Of a stretch of 64,000 bases of DNA, positions 9,615 through 18,046 are shown one piece after another. Source of the DNA: an uncultured Pseudomonas sp. (GTDB lineage: Bacteria; Pseudomonadota; Gammaproteobacteria; Pseudomonadales; Pseudomonadaceae); assembly GCF_913777995.1 (NCBI RefSeq), contig NZ_CAJYVE010000010.1, positions 248,001 through 312,000 of the forward strand. The letters are read 5' to 3'. Made by a program: the position numbers and the translations under genes. The stretch's first letter is position 1. Every line of letters begins with the position of its first letter. The notes beneath the pieces were generated by a model. It searched no databases. It was given only the letters and a program-made list of their open reading frames with translations, and was not told the DNA's origin.

Positions 9615-10690
9615 GGTTCACTCCTTCTGTGCAGCAGGCCGATCACGCCTTTGGGCAGGTACAGGGTCACGACGATGAACAGCGCGCCGAGGAAGAACAG
9701 CCAGTACTCGGGAAAGGCCACGGTGAACCAGCTCTTCATGCCGTTGACCACCCCGGCGCCGAGCAACGGGCCGATCAGCGTGCCGCGACCACCCAGGGCG
9801 ACCCAGACGGCGGCCTCGATGGAGTTGGTCGGCGACATCTCGCTGGGGTTGATGATGCCCACCTGCGGCACGTACAGCGCACCGGCCAGGCCGCACAGCA
9901 CCGCACTGAGCACCCAGACGAACAGCTTGAAGCCGCGCGGGTCGTAGCCGCAGAACATCAGGCGGTTCTCGGCATCGCGCAGCGCGGTCAGCACCCGGCC
10001 GAACTTGCTGCGCGCCAGGCGCCAGCCCAGGTACAGGCTGGCCACCAACAGCAGTACCGTGGCCAGGAACAGCACCGCCCGGGTGCCTGGCGCGCTGATC
10101 GAGAAGCCCAGAATGCTGCGGAAGTTGGTGAAGCCGTTGTTACCGCCGAAACCGGTCTCGTTACGGAAGAACAGCAACATGCCGGCGAAGGTCAGGGCCT
10201 GGGTCATGATCGAGAAATACACGCCCTTGATTCGCGAGCGGAAGGCGAAGAAACCGAACACCAGGGCCAGCAGTCCCGGCGCCAGCACCACCAGGCACAG
10301 CGCCCAAAGGAAATGCTCGGTGCCAGCCCAGTACCACGGCAGCTCGGTCCACGACAGGAAGGTCATGAACGCCGGCAGGCCGTCACCGGCGGCTTCGCGC
10401 ATCAGGTACATGCCCATGGCGTAGCCGCCCAGCGCGAAGAACAGGCCATGGCCCAGCGACAGCAGGCCGGCGTAGCCCCACACCAGGTCCAGCGCCAGGG
10501 CGACGATGGCGTAGCAGAGAATCTTGCCCACCAGGGTCAGGGTGTAGGCCGACACCTGCAACGGGCTGTCGGCAGGCAGCAGCGAGAGCAGCGGCATGGC
10601 CAGCAGCACGGCCAGCACCATCGCGCCCACGGCCACGGACAGCCGCGGGCCGGCCTTTTGTACGGCGGTCATCATCAATGGCTGGTTCAT
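9611..10690 (-). CDS. urtC: Urea ABC transporter permease UrtC
   Basis: A 359-residue LivM-like inner-membrane permease with about eight to ten hydrophobic segments. It contains the conserved stretch LVWGYAGLLSLGHGLFFALGGYAMG and, near the C-terminus, AVWVALGGRGTLIGPLLGAG. It pairs with UrtB to form the urea channel. Its ATG overlaps the urtB stop by one base (TGATG) and its own stop overlaps urtD by four, so urtB-C-D are translationally coupled. Confidence 0.94.
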
Positions 10691-12267
10691 CAGTCGATCA
10701 CCCTACCCTTGAGTGCGAAGAGCCCTTGGGGGCGTTTCTGGATAAACAGAATGATCAGCGCCAGGATCAGGATCTTGCCCAGCACCGCGCCGATCTGTGG
10801 TTCGAGTACCTTGTTGGCCACGCCCAGGCCGAACGCCGCCAGGACGCTGCCGGCCAGCTGCCCGACACCGCCAAGCACCACCACCAGGAACGAGTCGATG
10901 ATGTAGCCCTGGCCCAGGTCCGGGCCGACGTTGCCGATCTGGCTGAGGGCCACACCGCCCAGGCCGGCGATGCCCGAGCCCAGGCCGAAGGCGAGCATGT
11001 CGACACGCCCGGTGGGCACGCCGCAGCAGGCGGCCATGTTGCGGTTCTGGGTCACGGCGCGCACGTTCAGACCCAGGCGCGTGCGGTTGAGCAGCAGCCA
11101 GGTCAGTGCCACCACGAACAGCGCGAAGCCGATGATCACGATGCGGTTGTACGGCAGCACCAGGTTCGGCAGCACCTGCACACCCCCGGACAGCCAGCCG
11201 GGGTTGGCGACCTCGACGTTCTGCGCACCGAAGATCAGGCGCACCGCCTGGATCAGCATCAGGCTGATACCCCAGGTGGCCAGCAGGGTTTCCAGTGGCC
11301 GGCCATACAGGTGGCGGATCACCGTGCGCTCCAGGGCCATGCCTATCAGCGCGGTGGTCAGGAAAGCCAGCGGCAGCGCGGCCAGCGGGTAGAACTCCAG
11401 AGCACCCGGTGCATAGCGCTGGAACAACAACTGCACCACGTAAGTGGTGTAGGCGCCGAGCATGAGCATCTCGCCGTGGGCCATGTTGATGACCCCCAGC
11501 AGACCGAAGGTGATGGCCAGGCCCAGGGCGGCGAGCAGCAGGATCGAACCCAGCGACAGGCCAGAGAACGCCTGGCCGAGCAGGTCGCCGATCAGCAGCT
11601 TGCGCTTGACCTGCGCCAGGCTGGTCTGTGCGGCGATGCGCACCGTGGCATCGGGCTCCACGCCCGGCTCCAGCAGCGTCTCCAGGCGTGTGCGGGCCAG
11701 CGGGTCACCGGTTTCACCAAGCAGGCGCACGGCGGCCAGGCGCACGCTCGGGCTGCCGTCGGTCAACTGCAGGTTGGCCTGCGCCAGCCGCAGAGCGTCG
11801 CGCACCTGGCTGTCCTGTTCGCTGGCGACCTGATGGCTGATCACGCCCAGCAGCGCCGGGCGCGCAGTGCGTTGCAGCAGCTGCGCGGCGGCCAGGCGTA
11901 GGCTGGCATCGGCGGCAGTAAGCTGATGAGTGGCCAGCGCGGTGTCCACCAGGCCGCGCAGGCGGTTGTTCAGGCGCAATTTGCGCAGTTCATCCGTGGC
12001 AGCGGCCGACGCATCGGCCTCCACGGCGACGTAGCGTTCGCCACTTTCGATATAGGCCCGCTTGCAGTCGTCGACCGCGACACGGCCATCGCGCAAGGCC
12101 TCGAGCAGGGGCAGGCGCTCGGCCACCGGGTTGGCGGCCCAGTTTTCCAGCAGGTCGGCCTGCTGCGTGGAATTGCCGGCGACGAAATCACCGGCATCGC
12201 TGGCCCGCGCCAGCGCAGGCAGCAGCAAGGCCAGGATCAGGAGCAGACGCAATAGGGAATTGGGCAT
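10690..12267 (-). CDS. urtB: Urea ABC transporter permease UrtB
   Basis: A 525-residue LivH-like permease. As is typical of UrtB, a signal peptide (MPNSLLRLLLILALLLPALARA) and about 190 residues of helical periplasmic sequence precede the membrane domain, which begins near GQAFSGLSLGSILLLAALGLAITFGLLGVINMAHGE. The start at ATG 12267 is chosen because it begins the signal peptide; an in-frame ATG at 12315 adds 16 residues. Separated from urtA by about 70 bases with a small REP-like hairpin. Confidence 0.93.
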   Translation of the reverse strand: MPNSLLRLLLILALLLPALARASDAGDFVAGNSTQQADLLENWAANPVAERLPLLEALRDGRVAVDDCKRAYIESGERYVAVEADASAAATDELRKLRLNNRLRGLVDTALATHQLTAADASLRLAAAQLLQRTARPALLGVISHQVASEQDSQVRDALRLAQANLQLTDGSPSVRLAAVRLLGETGDPLARTRLETLLEPGVEPDATVRIAAQTSLAQVKRKLLIGDLLGQAFSGLSLGSILLLAALGLAITFGLLGVINMAHGEMLMLGAYTTYVVQLLFQRYAPGALEFYPLAALPLAFLTTALIGMALERTVIRHLYGRPLETLLATWGISLMLIQAVRLIFGAQNVEVANPGWLSGGVQVLPNLVLPYNRIVIIGFALFVVALTWLLLNRTRLGLNVRAVTQNRNMAACCGVPTGRVDMLAFGLGSGIAGLGGVALSQIGNVGPDLGQGYIIDSFLVVVLGGVGQLAGSVLAAFGLGVANKVLEPQIGAVLGKILILALIILFIQKRPQGLFALKGRVID

Positions 12268-12287
12268 GGCAATGACCTGAGCCGTGA

Positions 12288-12305
12288 AAGCGAGCACGCT
12301 CGCTC
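12288..12305. repeat. Intra-operon hairpin between urtA and urtB
   Basis: AGCGAG-CACG-CTCGCT (12289-12304) is a perfect six-base stem, followed by ccca in the style of the 'gctcgctcccac' REP variant also seen at 56.19 kb. Such a structure after a binding-protein gene can protect the upstream mRNA and lower permease expression (inference). Confidence 0.5.
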
Positions 12306-12337
12306 CCACAGCCATAAGGGTAAAAAAGGAAACGGCC

Positions 12338-13603
12338 TCAGTTGCTCTTCACCGGATGGTCCGGCTTCTTGTCGTTACCCGGGATGTACGGGCTCCACGG
12401 CTGGGCGCGGATCGGCTCCTTGGTCTGCCAGACCACGTTGAACTGGCCGTTGTCCTCGACCTCGCCGATCATCACCGGCTTGTGCAGGTGGTGGTTGGTC
12501 TTGTCCATGGTCAGGGTGAAGCCCGACGGCGCAGCGAAGGTCTGCCCGGCCATGGCCTCGCGGACCTTGTCGACATCGGTGGACTTGGCCTTCTCCACCG
12601 CCTGGGCCCACATGTGGATGCCCACGTAGGTGGCTTCCATCGGGTCGTTGGTCACTGCCTTGTCGGCACCCGGCAGGTTTTTCTTCTTGGCGTAGGCTTT
12701 CCAGTCGGCCACGAACTTCTTGTTGACCGGGTTATCCACCGACTGGAAGTAGTTCCAGGCGGCCAGGTGACCGACCAGCGGCTTGGTGTCGATGCCGCGC
12801 AGTTCTTCCTCACCCACCGAGAAGGCCACCACCGGTACGTCGGTGGCTTTCAGGCCCTGGTTGGCCAGCTCCTTGTAGAACGGCACGTTGGAATCGCCGT
12901 TGACGGTGGAGATCACTGCGGTCTTGCCGCCGGCGGAGAACTTCTTGATGTTGGCGACGATGGTCTGGTAGTCGCTGTGGCCGAACGGCGTGTAGACCTC
13001 TTCGATGTCGCTGTCCTTCACGCCTTTGCTGTGCAGGAAGGCGCGCAGAATCTTGTTGGTGGTGCGCGGGTAGACGTAATCGGTGCCCAGCAGGAAGAAG
13101 CGCTTGGCCGCACCGCCGTCCTCGCTCATCAGGTATTCCACCGCCGGAATCGCCTGCTGGTTCGGCGCCGCACCGGTGTAGAACACGTTCGGCGACATCT
13201 CTTCACCTTCGTACTGCACCGGGTAGAACAGCAGGCCATTGAGCTCCTCGAACACCGGCAGCACCGACTTGCGCGACACCGAGGTCCAGCAGCCGAACAC
13301 CACAGCGACCTTGTCCTGGGTCAGCAGCTGCCGGCCCTTTTCCGCGAACAGCGGCCAGTTGGAAGCCGGGTCGACCACCACCGGCTCCAGCTGCTTGCCG
13401 TTGACGCCGCCCTTGGCGTTGATTTCGTCGATGGTCATCAGCGCCATGTCCTTGAGCGAGGTCTCGGAGATGGCCATGGTGCCGGACAGCGAGTGCAAAA
13501 TACCGACCTTGATGGTGTCGGCGGCCTGGATGGTCCAGCTCATGCCCATGGCGGCGATGGAAGCGGACAGGGTGAAGGCCTTGATCAGGCTACGACGGCG
13601 CAT
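12338..13603 (-). CDS. urtA: Urea ABC transporter substrate-binding protein UrtA
   Basis: A 421-residue periplasmic binding protein of the type I (Leu/Ile/Val-like) fold. The N-terminus MRRRSLIKAF starts with a twin-arginine-like RRRSLIK and a hydrophobic core ending IQAAD, so export may be by Tat or Sec. Conserved blocks include VGILHSLSGTMAISE, the GCWTSVSRKSVLPVFE region and the FYPVQYEGEE segment typical of urea/amide binders. It is downstream of the GntR gene by about 70 bases and first of urtABCDE. Confidence 0.95.
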   Translation of the reverse strand: MRRRSLIKAFTLSASIAAMGMSWTIQAADTIKVGILHSLSGTMAISETSLKDMALMTIDEINAKGGVNGKQLEPVVVDPASNWPLFAEKGRQLLTQDKVAVVFGCWTSVSRKSVLPVFEELNGLLFYPVQYEGEEMSPNVFYTGAAPNQQAIPAVEYLMSEDGGAAKRFFLLGTDYVYPRTTNKILRAFLHSKGVKDSDIEEVYTPFGHSDYQTIVANIKKFSAGGKTAVISTVNGDSNVPFYKELANQGLKATDVPVVAFSVGEEELRGIDTKPLVGHLAAWNYFQSVDNPVNKKFVADWKAYAKKKNLPGADKAVTNDPMEATYVGIHMWAQAVEKAKSTDVDKVREAMAGQTFAAPSGFTLTMDKTNHHLHKPVMIGEVEDNGQFNVVWQTKEPIRAQPWSPYIPGNDKKPDHPVKSN

Positions 13604-13676
13604 AGGAACTCTCCATTGACAGATTCGATTGTTAACGCGTGACGGTTGGGCGGCAGCATCGAAACAGTCCTCCCCT

Positions 13677-14399
13677 TCAGCCCTGCCCGGCCAGCGCCCG
13701 TTGCCGGGCGTTGTGCAGCATGTGCAGGGTGACCTTGCGGACTTCGGCCTTGCTGACCTCTATGTGGGCCTTCAATAACGACTGGGCTTGCTCACAGCGC
13801 CGACGCAGGATCGCCTCCAGAATTCGCGCATGCTCCTCGTAGGTGAGTTCGATGCGCGGCTGGCGGGTGAAATCCAGGCGCCGGATGATGCGGATCTTTT
13901 CACTGACCTCGGCGTGCAGGCGGGCCATCTCGCGATTGCCCGCCGCCTCCAGCAGCTGGCAATGGAAGCGTTCGTCCAGCCGCGACACCTCGGCACCGTC
14001 CTGCAGGCGCGCCGCGGGCGCCACCTGCCAGGTCTGCACCAGTTGCTGCAGGGCCTCGGGCCAACAGGTATCGGGCCATTCGCAGAGGCGCTTGACCGCT
14101 TCCATCTCCAGCACCACACGCACGTCGTACAGCTCTTCGAAGTGCTGGAAATCGAACGGCCGTACTTGCCAGCCACTGCGGAAATACACCTCCAGGTAGC
14201 CTTCGCGTTCCAGGCGATACAGCGCCAGACGCACCGGGGTGCGGCTGGCCGACATGCGCACGGCGATCTCGCTTTCGGAGAAGCGGTCGCCCGGCAACAG
14301 GCGAAACTCGAAGATGTCATCCTTGAGCTGCGCATAGATGCGCTCGGCAAGGCTTTCAGGGCGCTCCTTGCCACGCGGCGCCGGGCCGAGCAGTTGCAT
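13677..14399 (-). CDS. GntR/FCD-family regulator, probable urea-cluster regulator
   Basis: A 240-residue FadR-subfamily GntR protein. The winged helix lies near the N-terminus (LAERIYAQLKDDIFEFRLLPG, then FSESEIAVRMSASRTPVRLALYRLEREG). The all-helical FCD effector domain follows, with metal-ligand-like D and H residues in LDERFHCQLLEAAGN and EEHARILEAI. The start at ATG 14399 lies one base after the uca stop; in-frame upstream codons would overlap uca. It sits inside the operon between uca and urtA, so it is probably the pathway regulator and autoregulated. The ligand is unknown. Confidence 0.85.
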   Translation of the reverse strand: MQLLGPAPRGKERPESLAERIYAQLKDDIFEFRLLPGDRFSESEIAVRMSASRTPVRLALYRLEREGYLEVYFRSGWQVRPFDFQHFEELYDVRVVLEMEAVKRLCEWPDTCWPEALQQLVQTWQVAPAARLQDGAEVSRLDERFHCQLLEAAGNREMARLHAEVSEKIRIIRRLDFTRQPRIELTYEEHARILEAILRRRCEQAQSLLKAHIEVSKAEVRKVTLHMLHNARQRALAGQG

Positions 14400-14400
14400 C

Positions 14401-17400
14401 TCAGGCGGCCTCTTCCGGGTCGAGCAGCAACAGGGCATCGCCCGGCGTCACCGCCTTGCCGGGCTGGCAACGCACCGACTTGACCACTCCGGCCACCGGC
14501 GCGACCACCGACAGTTCCATCTTCATCGCCTCGACCACCAGCAGCGGCGTCCCGGCCTCGACGCGCTGGCCAGGCTCGACCAGCACCTTCCACACGCTGC
14601 CGCACATCTCGGCGCTGACCAGGTGGCCTTCCAGGTCGGCGGCGTCTTCCTGCGCAGCAGCGGCCTTGGGTGCCTCGGGCTCATCGTCCCGCCACAGTTG
14701 CACTTCGCTGTCGAACGCCGCCTTCTGGCGCGCCTGAAAGGCCGCGATGCTTTCGGCGTTGTCAGCCAGAAACGCCTGGTAGGCGGCGAAATCGAACTCG
14801 GAGTGCTCGATGCGCACTTCGGCACGCCCTTCGCGGAACGCCTCGCGGAACGCGTCCAGCTCGGCCTCGCTGACCGGGTAGAAGCGCACCTGGTCGAAGA
14901 AGTGCAGCAGCCAGGGCTGGCCATTGGCGAACTGCGGGTTCTTCACGTACTTGTTCCAGATCGGCAGGGTGCGACCGACCAGCTGGTAACCACCGGGCGA
15001 GTCCATGCCGTAGATGCACATGTACATGCCGCCGATGCCCACCGTACCTTCGGCGGTGTAGGTGCGCGCCGGGTTGTACTTGGAGCTGAGCAGGCGATGA
15101 CGCGGGTCCACCGGCACCGCGCAGGGTGCATCGAGGTAGACGTCACCCAGGCCGAGGATCAGGTAGCTGGCATCGAAGAGGATCTGGCGTACCTGTTCGC
15201 GGTCGTCGAGGCCGTTGATGCGCTGCAGGAAGTCCACGTTGTTCGGCAGCCATGGCGCTTCGCTGCGCACCGTCTCGCGGTAACGCTGCACCGCGCCGAG
15301 GGTGGCGCTGTCTTCGAAGGCCATCGGCAGATGAATGATGCGCGTGGGAATCTTCAGCCCGGCGACATCGCCCAGGCGCGACTCCAACGCCAGCAGGTGC
15401 TCGACCAGCGCCTGCTGATGCAGCACGCGGCTGTCGTAGCGCAGTTGCAGGGAACGCACGCCCGGCGCCAGTTCTTCGAGGCCGCGCAGCGGCTCGGCCT
15501 TCAGCGCCTCCATCAGCAGGTGCACGCGCAGGCGCAGGGCCAGGTCGAGCACGTTGTCGCCGTATTCGAGAAGGATGTAGGCATCGCCGGCCTGGCGATA
15601 GACCACCCGTGGGCGGCTGCCTGCGGCCGGCAGCTCGGCCAGGATGGTTGCCGACGCGGTGCCGGCAGGCGCCAGAGCCGGGGCCGGCAGCGGCAGCGCA
15701 CTGATCGGCGCCAGGCTTTCGATGCAGCCCAGCTGCGCCTGCTCCAGACTCTGCGCCTGCTGGAAGCTGATCGGGTGAAAGCGCAGGCGGTCGCCCGGCT
15801 TGACCTGGCCGACCTTCCACAGCTCGGCCTTGGCGATGGTCACCGGGCAGACGAAACCGCCCAGGCTCGGGCCGTCCTTGGTGAGGATGACCGGGAAGTC
15901 GCCGGTGAAGTTGATCGCACCGATGGCGTATTCGCAGTCGTGCACGTTGGACGGATGCAGACCGGCCTCACCACCGTCGGCACGGGTCCAGCTCGGCTTG
16001 GGGCCGGACAGCCGCACACCCAGGCGGTTGGAGTTGTAATGCACCTCCCATTCGGCAGCGAAGAACTGCTCGATGGCTTCGCGGGTGAAGAAATCCGGAG
16101 CACCGTGCGGGCCGTAGAGCACGCCGATGTCCCAAGTGGTGCCGTAGCGGGGGATCAGCTCCGGGTGTACCGCCTGCGGCACGCTGACTGGCGCGGGTGT
16201 GGTGCAGGCCGGCAACGCCGGTTGCGACACCGCGAGCATGTCGGAGGTACGCAGGATGCGCCCGGCATGCCCGCCGAACTGGCCGAGGGCAAAGGTCGAA
16301 CGGCTGCCCAGATACAGCGGCACGTCCAGGCCATTGCGCACCGCCATGTAGGTACGGCAGCCACTGCGCGCACGGCCCAGGCGCAGCACCTGGCCGGCGC
16401 GTACCGCCACCGGCTGCCAGTAGTCGATGGCCTGGCCATCCAGCTCGGCCGGGCAATCGGCACCGGTCAGGGCGATCAGTGCATCACAGTGAAAGCGCAG
16501 GCTCGGGCCCTGCAGGGTGAACTCCAGGCCGGCGGCACTGGCATGGTTGCCGACGATGCGGTTGGCCAGGCGGAAAGCATATTCGTCCATCGGCCCGGAC
16601 GGCGGCACGCCGATGTCCCAGTAGCCGAGGCGGCCCGGTGCGTCCTGCACGCTGGAATAGGTGCCCGGCTCCAGCACCTCGATGACGCTGGCCTGGAAGG
16701 CGAAGTCATCGAGCAGCCGGGTCCACACCTGGCCACGGGCGAAGCGCTCGTCGGCCACCACCTGGCGCAGGTAGTCGAGGTTGCTGGTGATGCCGTGCAG
16801 GCGCGTGGCGGCCAGGGCGGCGCGCATACGCTCGATGGCCTCGGCGCGGTCGCGGCCATGCACGATCAGCTTGGCGATCATCGGGTCGTAGAAGGCCGAC
16901 ACTTCGCTGCCGGTGCTGACCCAACCATCCACGCGTACGTCGTCAGGGAAATACACATCGGTGAGTACACCGGGGCTGGGCAGGAAGTTCTTCAGCGGGT
17001 CTTCGGCGTACAGGCGTACTTCGATGGCCGCACCCTGCGGCGCGCGCTCCAGGGCCGGCCAGTCCGGCGTCATGCTGGCTGCCACCTGCAGCATGCATTC
17101 GATCAGGTCCAGGCCGGTGACCATCTCGGTGACCGGGTGCTCGACCTGCAGGCGGGTATTCACTTCGAGGAAGTAGAAATCGTCGCGGGCGGCGTCGTAG
17201 ATGAACTCCACGGTGCCGGCGCTGCGGTAGCTCACCGACTGGCCCAGTTGCACCGCTGCGGCATGCAGGCGTTCGCGGGTGGCCTGCGGCAGGTTCGGCG
17301 CCGGAGTTTCCTCGACCACTTTCTGGTTGCGCCGCTGCAGCGAGCAGTCGCGCTCGCCCAGTGCCACGACACGGCCCTGGCCGTCGCCGAAGATCTGCAC

Positions 17401-18027
17401 TTCGACATGGCGCGCCTGGTCGACGAAACGTTCGAGAAACACCCCGGCGTCGCTGAAGAACTGCTCGCCCATGCGCTTGACGCTTTCATAGGCGCTGCGC
17501 AGCGATGGTTCGTCGGCGCAGCGGGTCAGGCCGATACCGCCACCACCGGCGGTGGTCTTGAGCATGACCGGGTAGCCGATGGCGGCCGCCGCCTCGACGG
17601 CTTCTTCCAGGCTCTGCAACAGGCCGGTGCCGGGGGCCATGGGCACGCCCGCCTCGGCGGCCAGCTCACGGGCACGGTGCTTGAGGCCGAACTCACGGAT
17701 CTGCCCTGGGGTCGGGCCGACGAAGGCGATACTGGCCTGTTCACAGGCCTCGGCGAACTCGGCGCTCTCGGACAGGAAGCCATAGCCCGGATAGATCGCC
17801 TGGGCACCGGTTTCCCGAGCGGCAGCCAGGATCTTGTCGGTGCGCAGGTAGCTGTCGGCCGGCTTGTCACCGCCCAAGGCAATGGCCACATCGGCATCGC
17901 GCACATGCTGGGCATTGCGGTCGGCGTCGGAGTACACCGCGACGCTGCGTACGCCCAGGCGCTTGAGCGTGCGAATGGCGCGTACGGCGATTTCACCGCG
18001 GTTGGCGATCAGTACGGTATCGAACAT
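14401..18027 (-). CDS. uca: Urea carboxylase, biotin-dependent
   Basis: Carboxylates urea to allophanate using ATP and bicarbonate. The 1208 residues carry, in order: a biotin carboxylase (residues 1 to about 450, MFDTVLIANRGEIAVRAIRT, glycine loop TTAGGGGIGL near 160); a KipA-like and a KipI-like part of the carboxyltransferase (DIGVPPSGPMDEYAFRLANR; GIGGMYMCIYGMDSPGGYQL); and a C-terminal biotinyl domain with K1169 in EAMKMEL. The start at ATG 18027 has AAGGAG at six bases; the frame is open to 18372 but that part overlaps the hydrolase gene. Close relatives act on guanidine, and the selectivity residue was not resolved here. The Urt transporter favours urea. Confidence 0.92.
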   Translation of the reverse strand: MFDTVLIANRGEIAVRAIRTLKRLGVRSVAVYSDADRNAQHVRDADVAIALGGDKPADSYLRTDKILAAARETGAQAIYPGYGFLSESAEFAEACEQASIAFVGPTPGQIREFGLKHRARELAAEAGVPMAPGTGLLQSLEEAVEAAAAIGYPVMLKTTAGGGGIGLTRCADEPSLRSAYESVKRMGEQFFSDAGVFLERFVDQARHVEVQIFGDGQGRVVALGERDCSLQRRNQKVVEETPAPNLPQATRERLHAAAVQLGQSVSYRSAGTVEFIYDAARDDFYFLEVNTRLQVEHPVTEMVTGLDLIECMLQVAASMTPDWPALERAPQGAAIEVRLYAEDPLKNFLPSPGVLTDVYFPDDVRVDGWVSTGSEVSAFYDPMIAKLIVHGRDRAEAIERMRAALAATRLHGITSNLDYLRQVVADERFARGQVWTRLLDDFAFQASVIEVLEPGTYSSVQDAPGRLGYWDIGVPPSGPMDEYAFRLANRIVGNHASAAGLEFTLQGPSLRFHCDALIALTGADCPAELDGQAIDYWQPVAVRAGQVLRLGRARSGCRTYMAVRNGLDVPLYLGSRSTFALGQFGGHAGRILRTSDMLAVSQPALPACTTPAPVSVPQAVHPELIPRYGTTWDIGVLYGPHGAPDFFTREAIEQFFAAEWEVHYNSNRLGVRLSGPKPSWTRADGGEAGLHPSNVHDCEYAIGAINFTGDFPVILTKDGPSLGGFVCPVTIAKAELWKVGQVKPGDRLRFHPISFQQAQSLEQAQLGCIESLAPISALPLPAPALAPAGTASATILAELPAAGSRPRVVYRQAGDAYILLEYGDNVLDLALRLRVHLLMEALKAEPLRGLEELAPGVRSLQLRYDSRVLHQQALVEHLLALESRLGDVAGLKIPTRIIHLPMAFEDSATLGAVQRYRETVRSEAPWLPNNVDFLQRINGLDDREQVRQILFDASYLILGLGDVYLDAPCAVPVDPRHRLLSSKYNPARTYTAEGTVGIGGMYMCIYGMDSPGGYQLVGRTLPIWNKYVKNPQFANGQPWLLHFFDQVRFYPVSEAELDAFREAFREGRAEVRIEHSEFDFAAYQAFLADNAESIAAFQARQKAAFDSEVQLWRDDEPEAPKAAAAQEDAADLEGHLVSAEMCGSVWKVLVEPGQRVEAGTPLLVVEAMKMELSVVAPVAGVVKSVRCQPGKAVTPGDALLLLDPEEAA

Positions 18028-18046
18028 GACGGGCTCCTTGTGCGCG

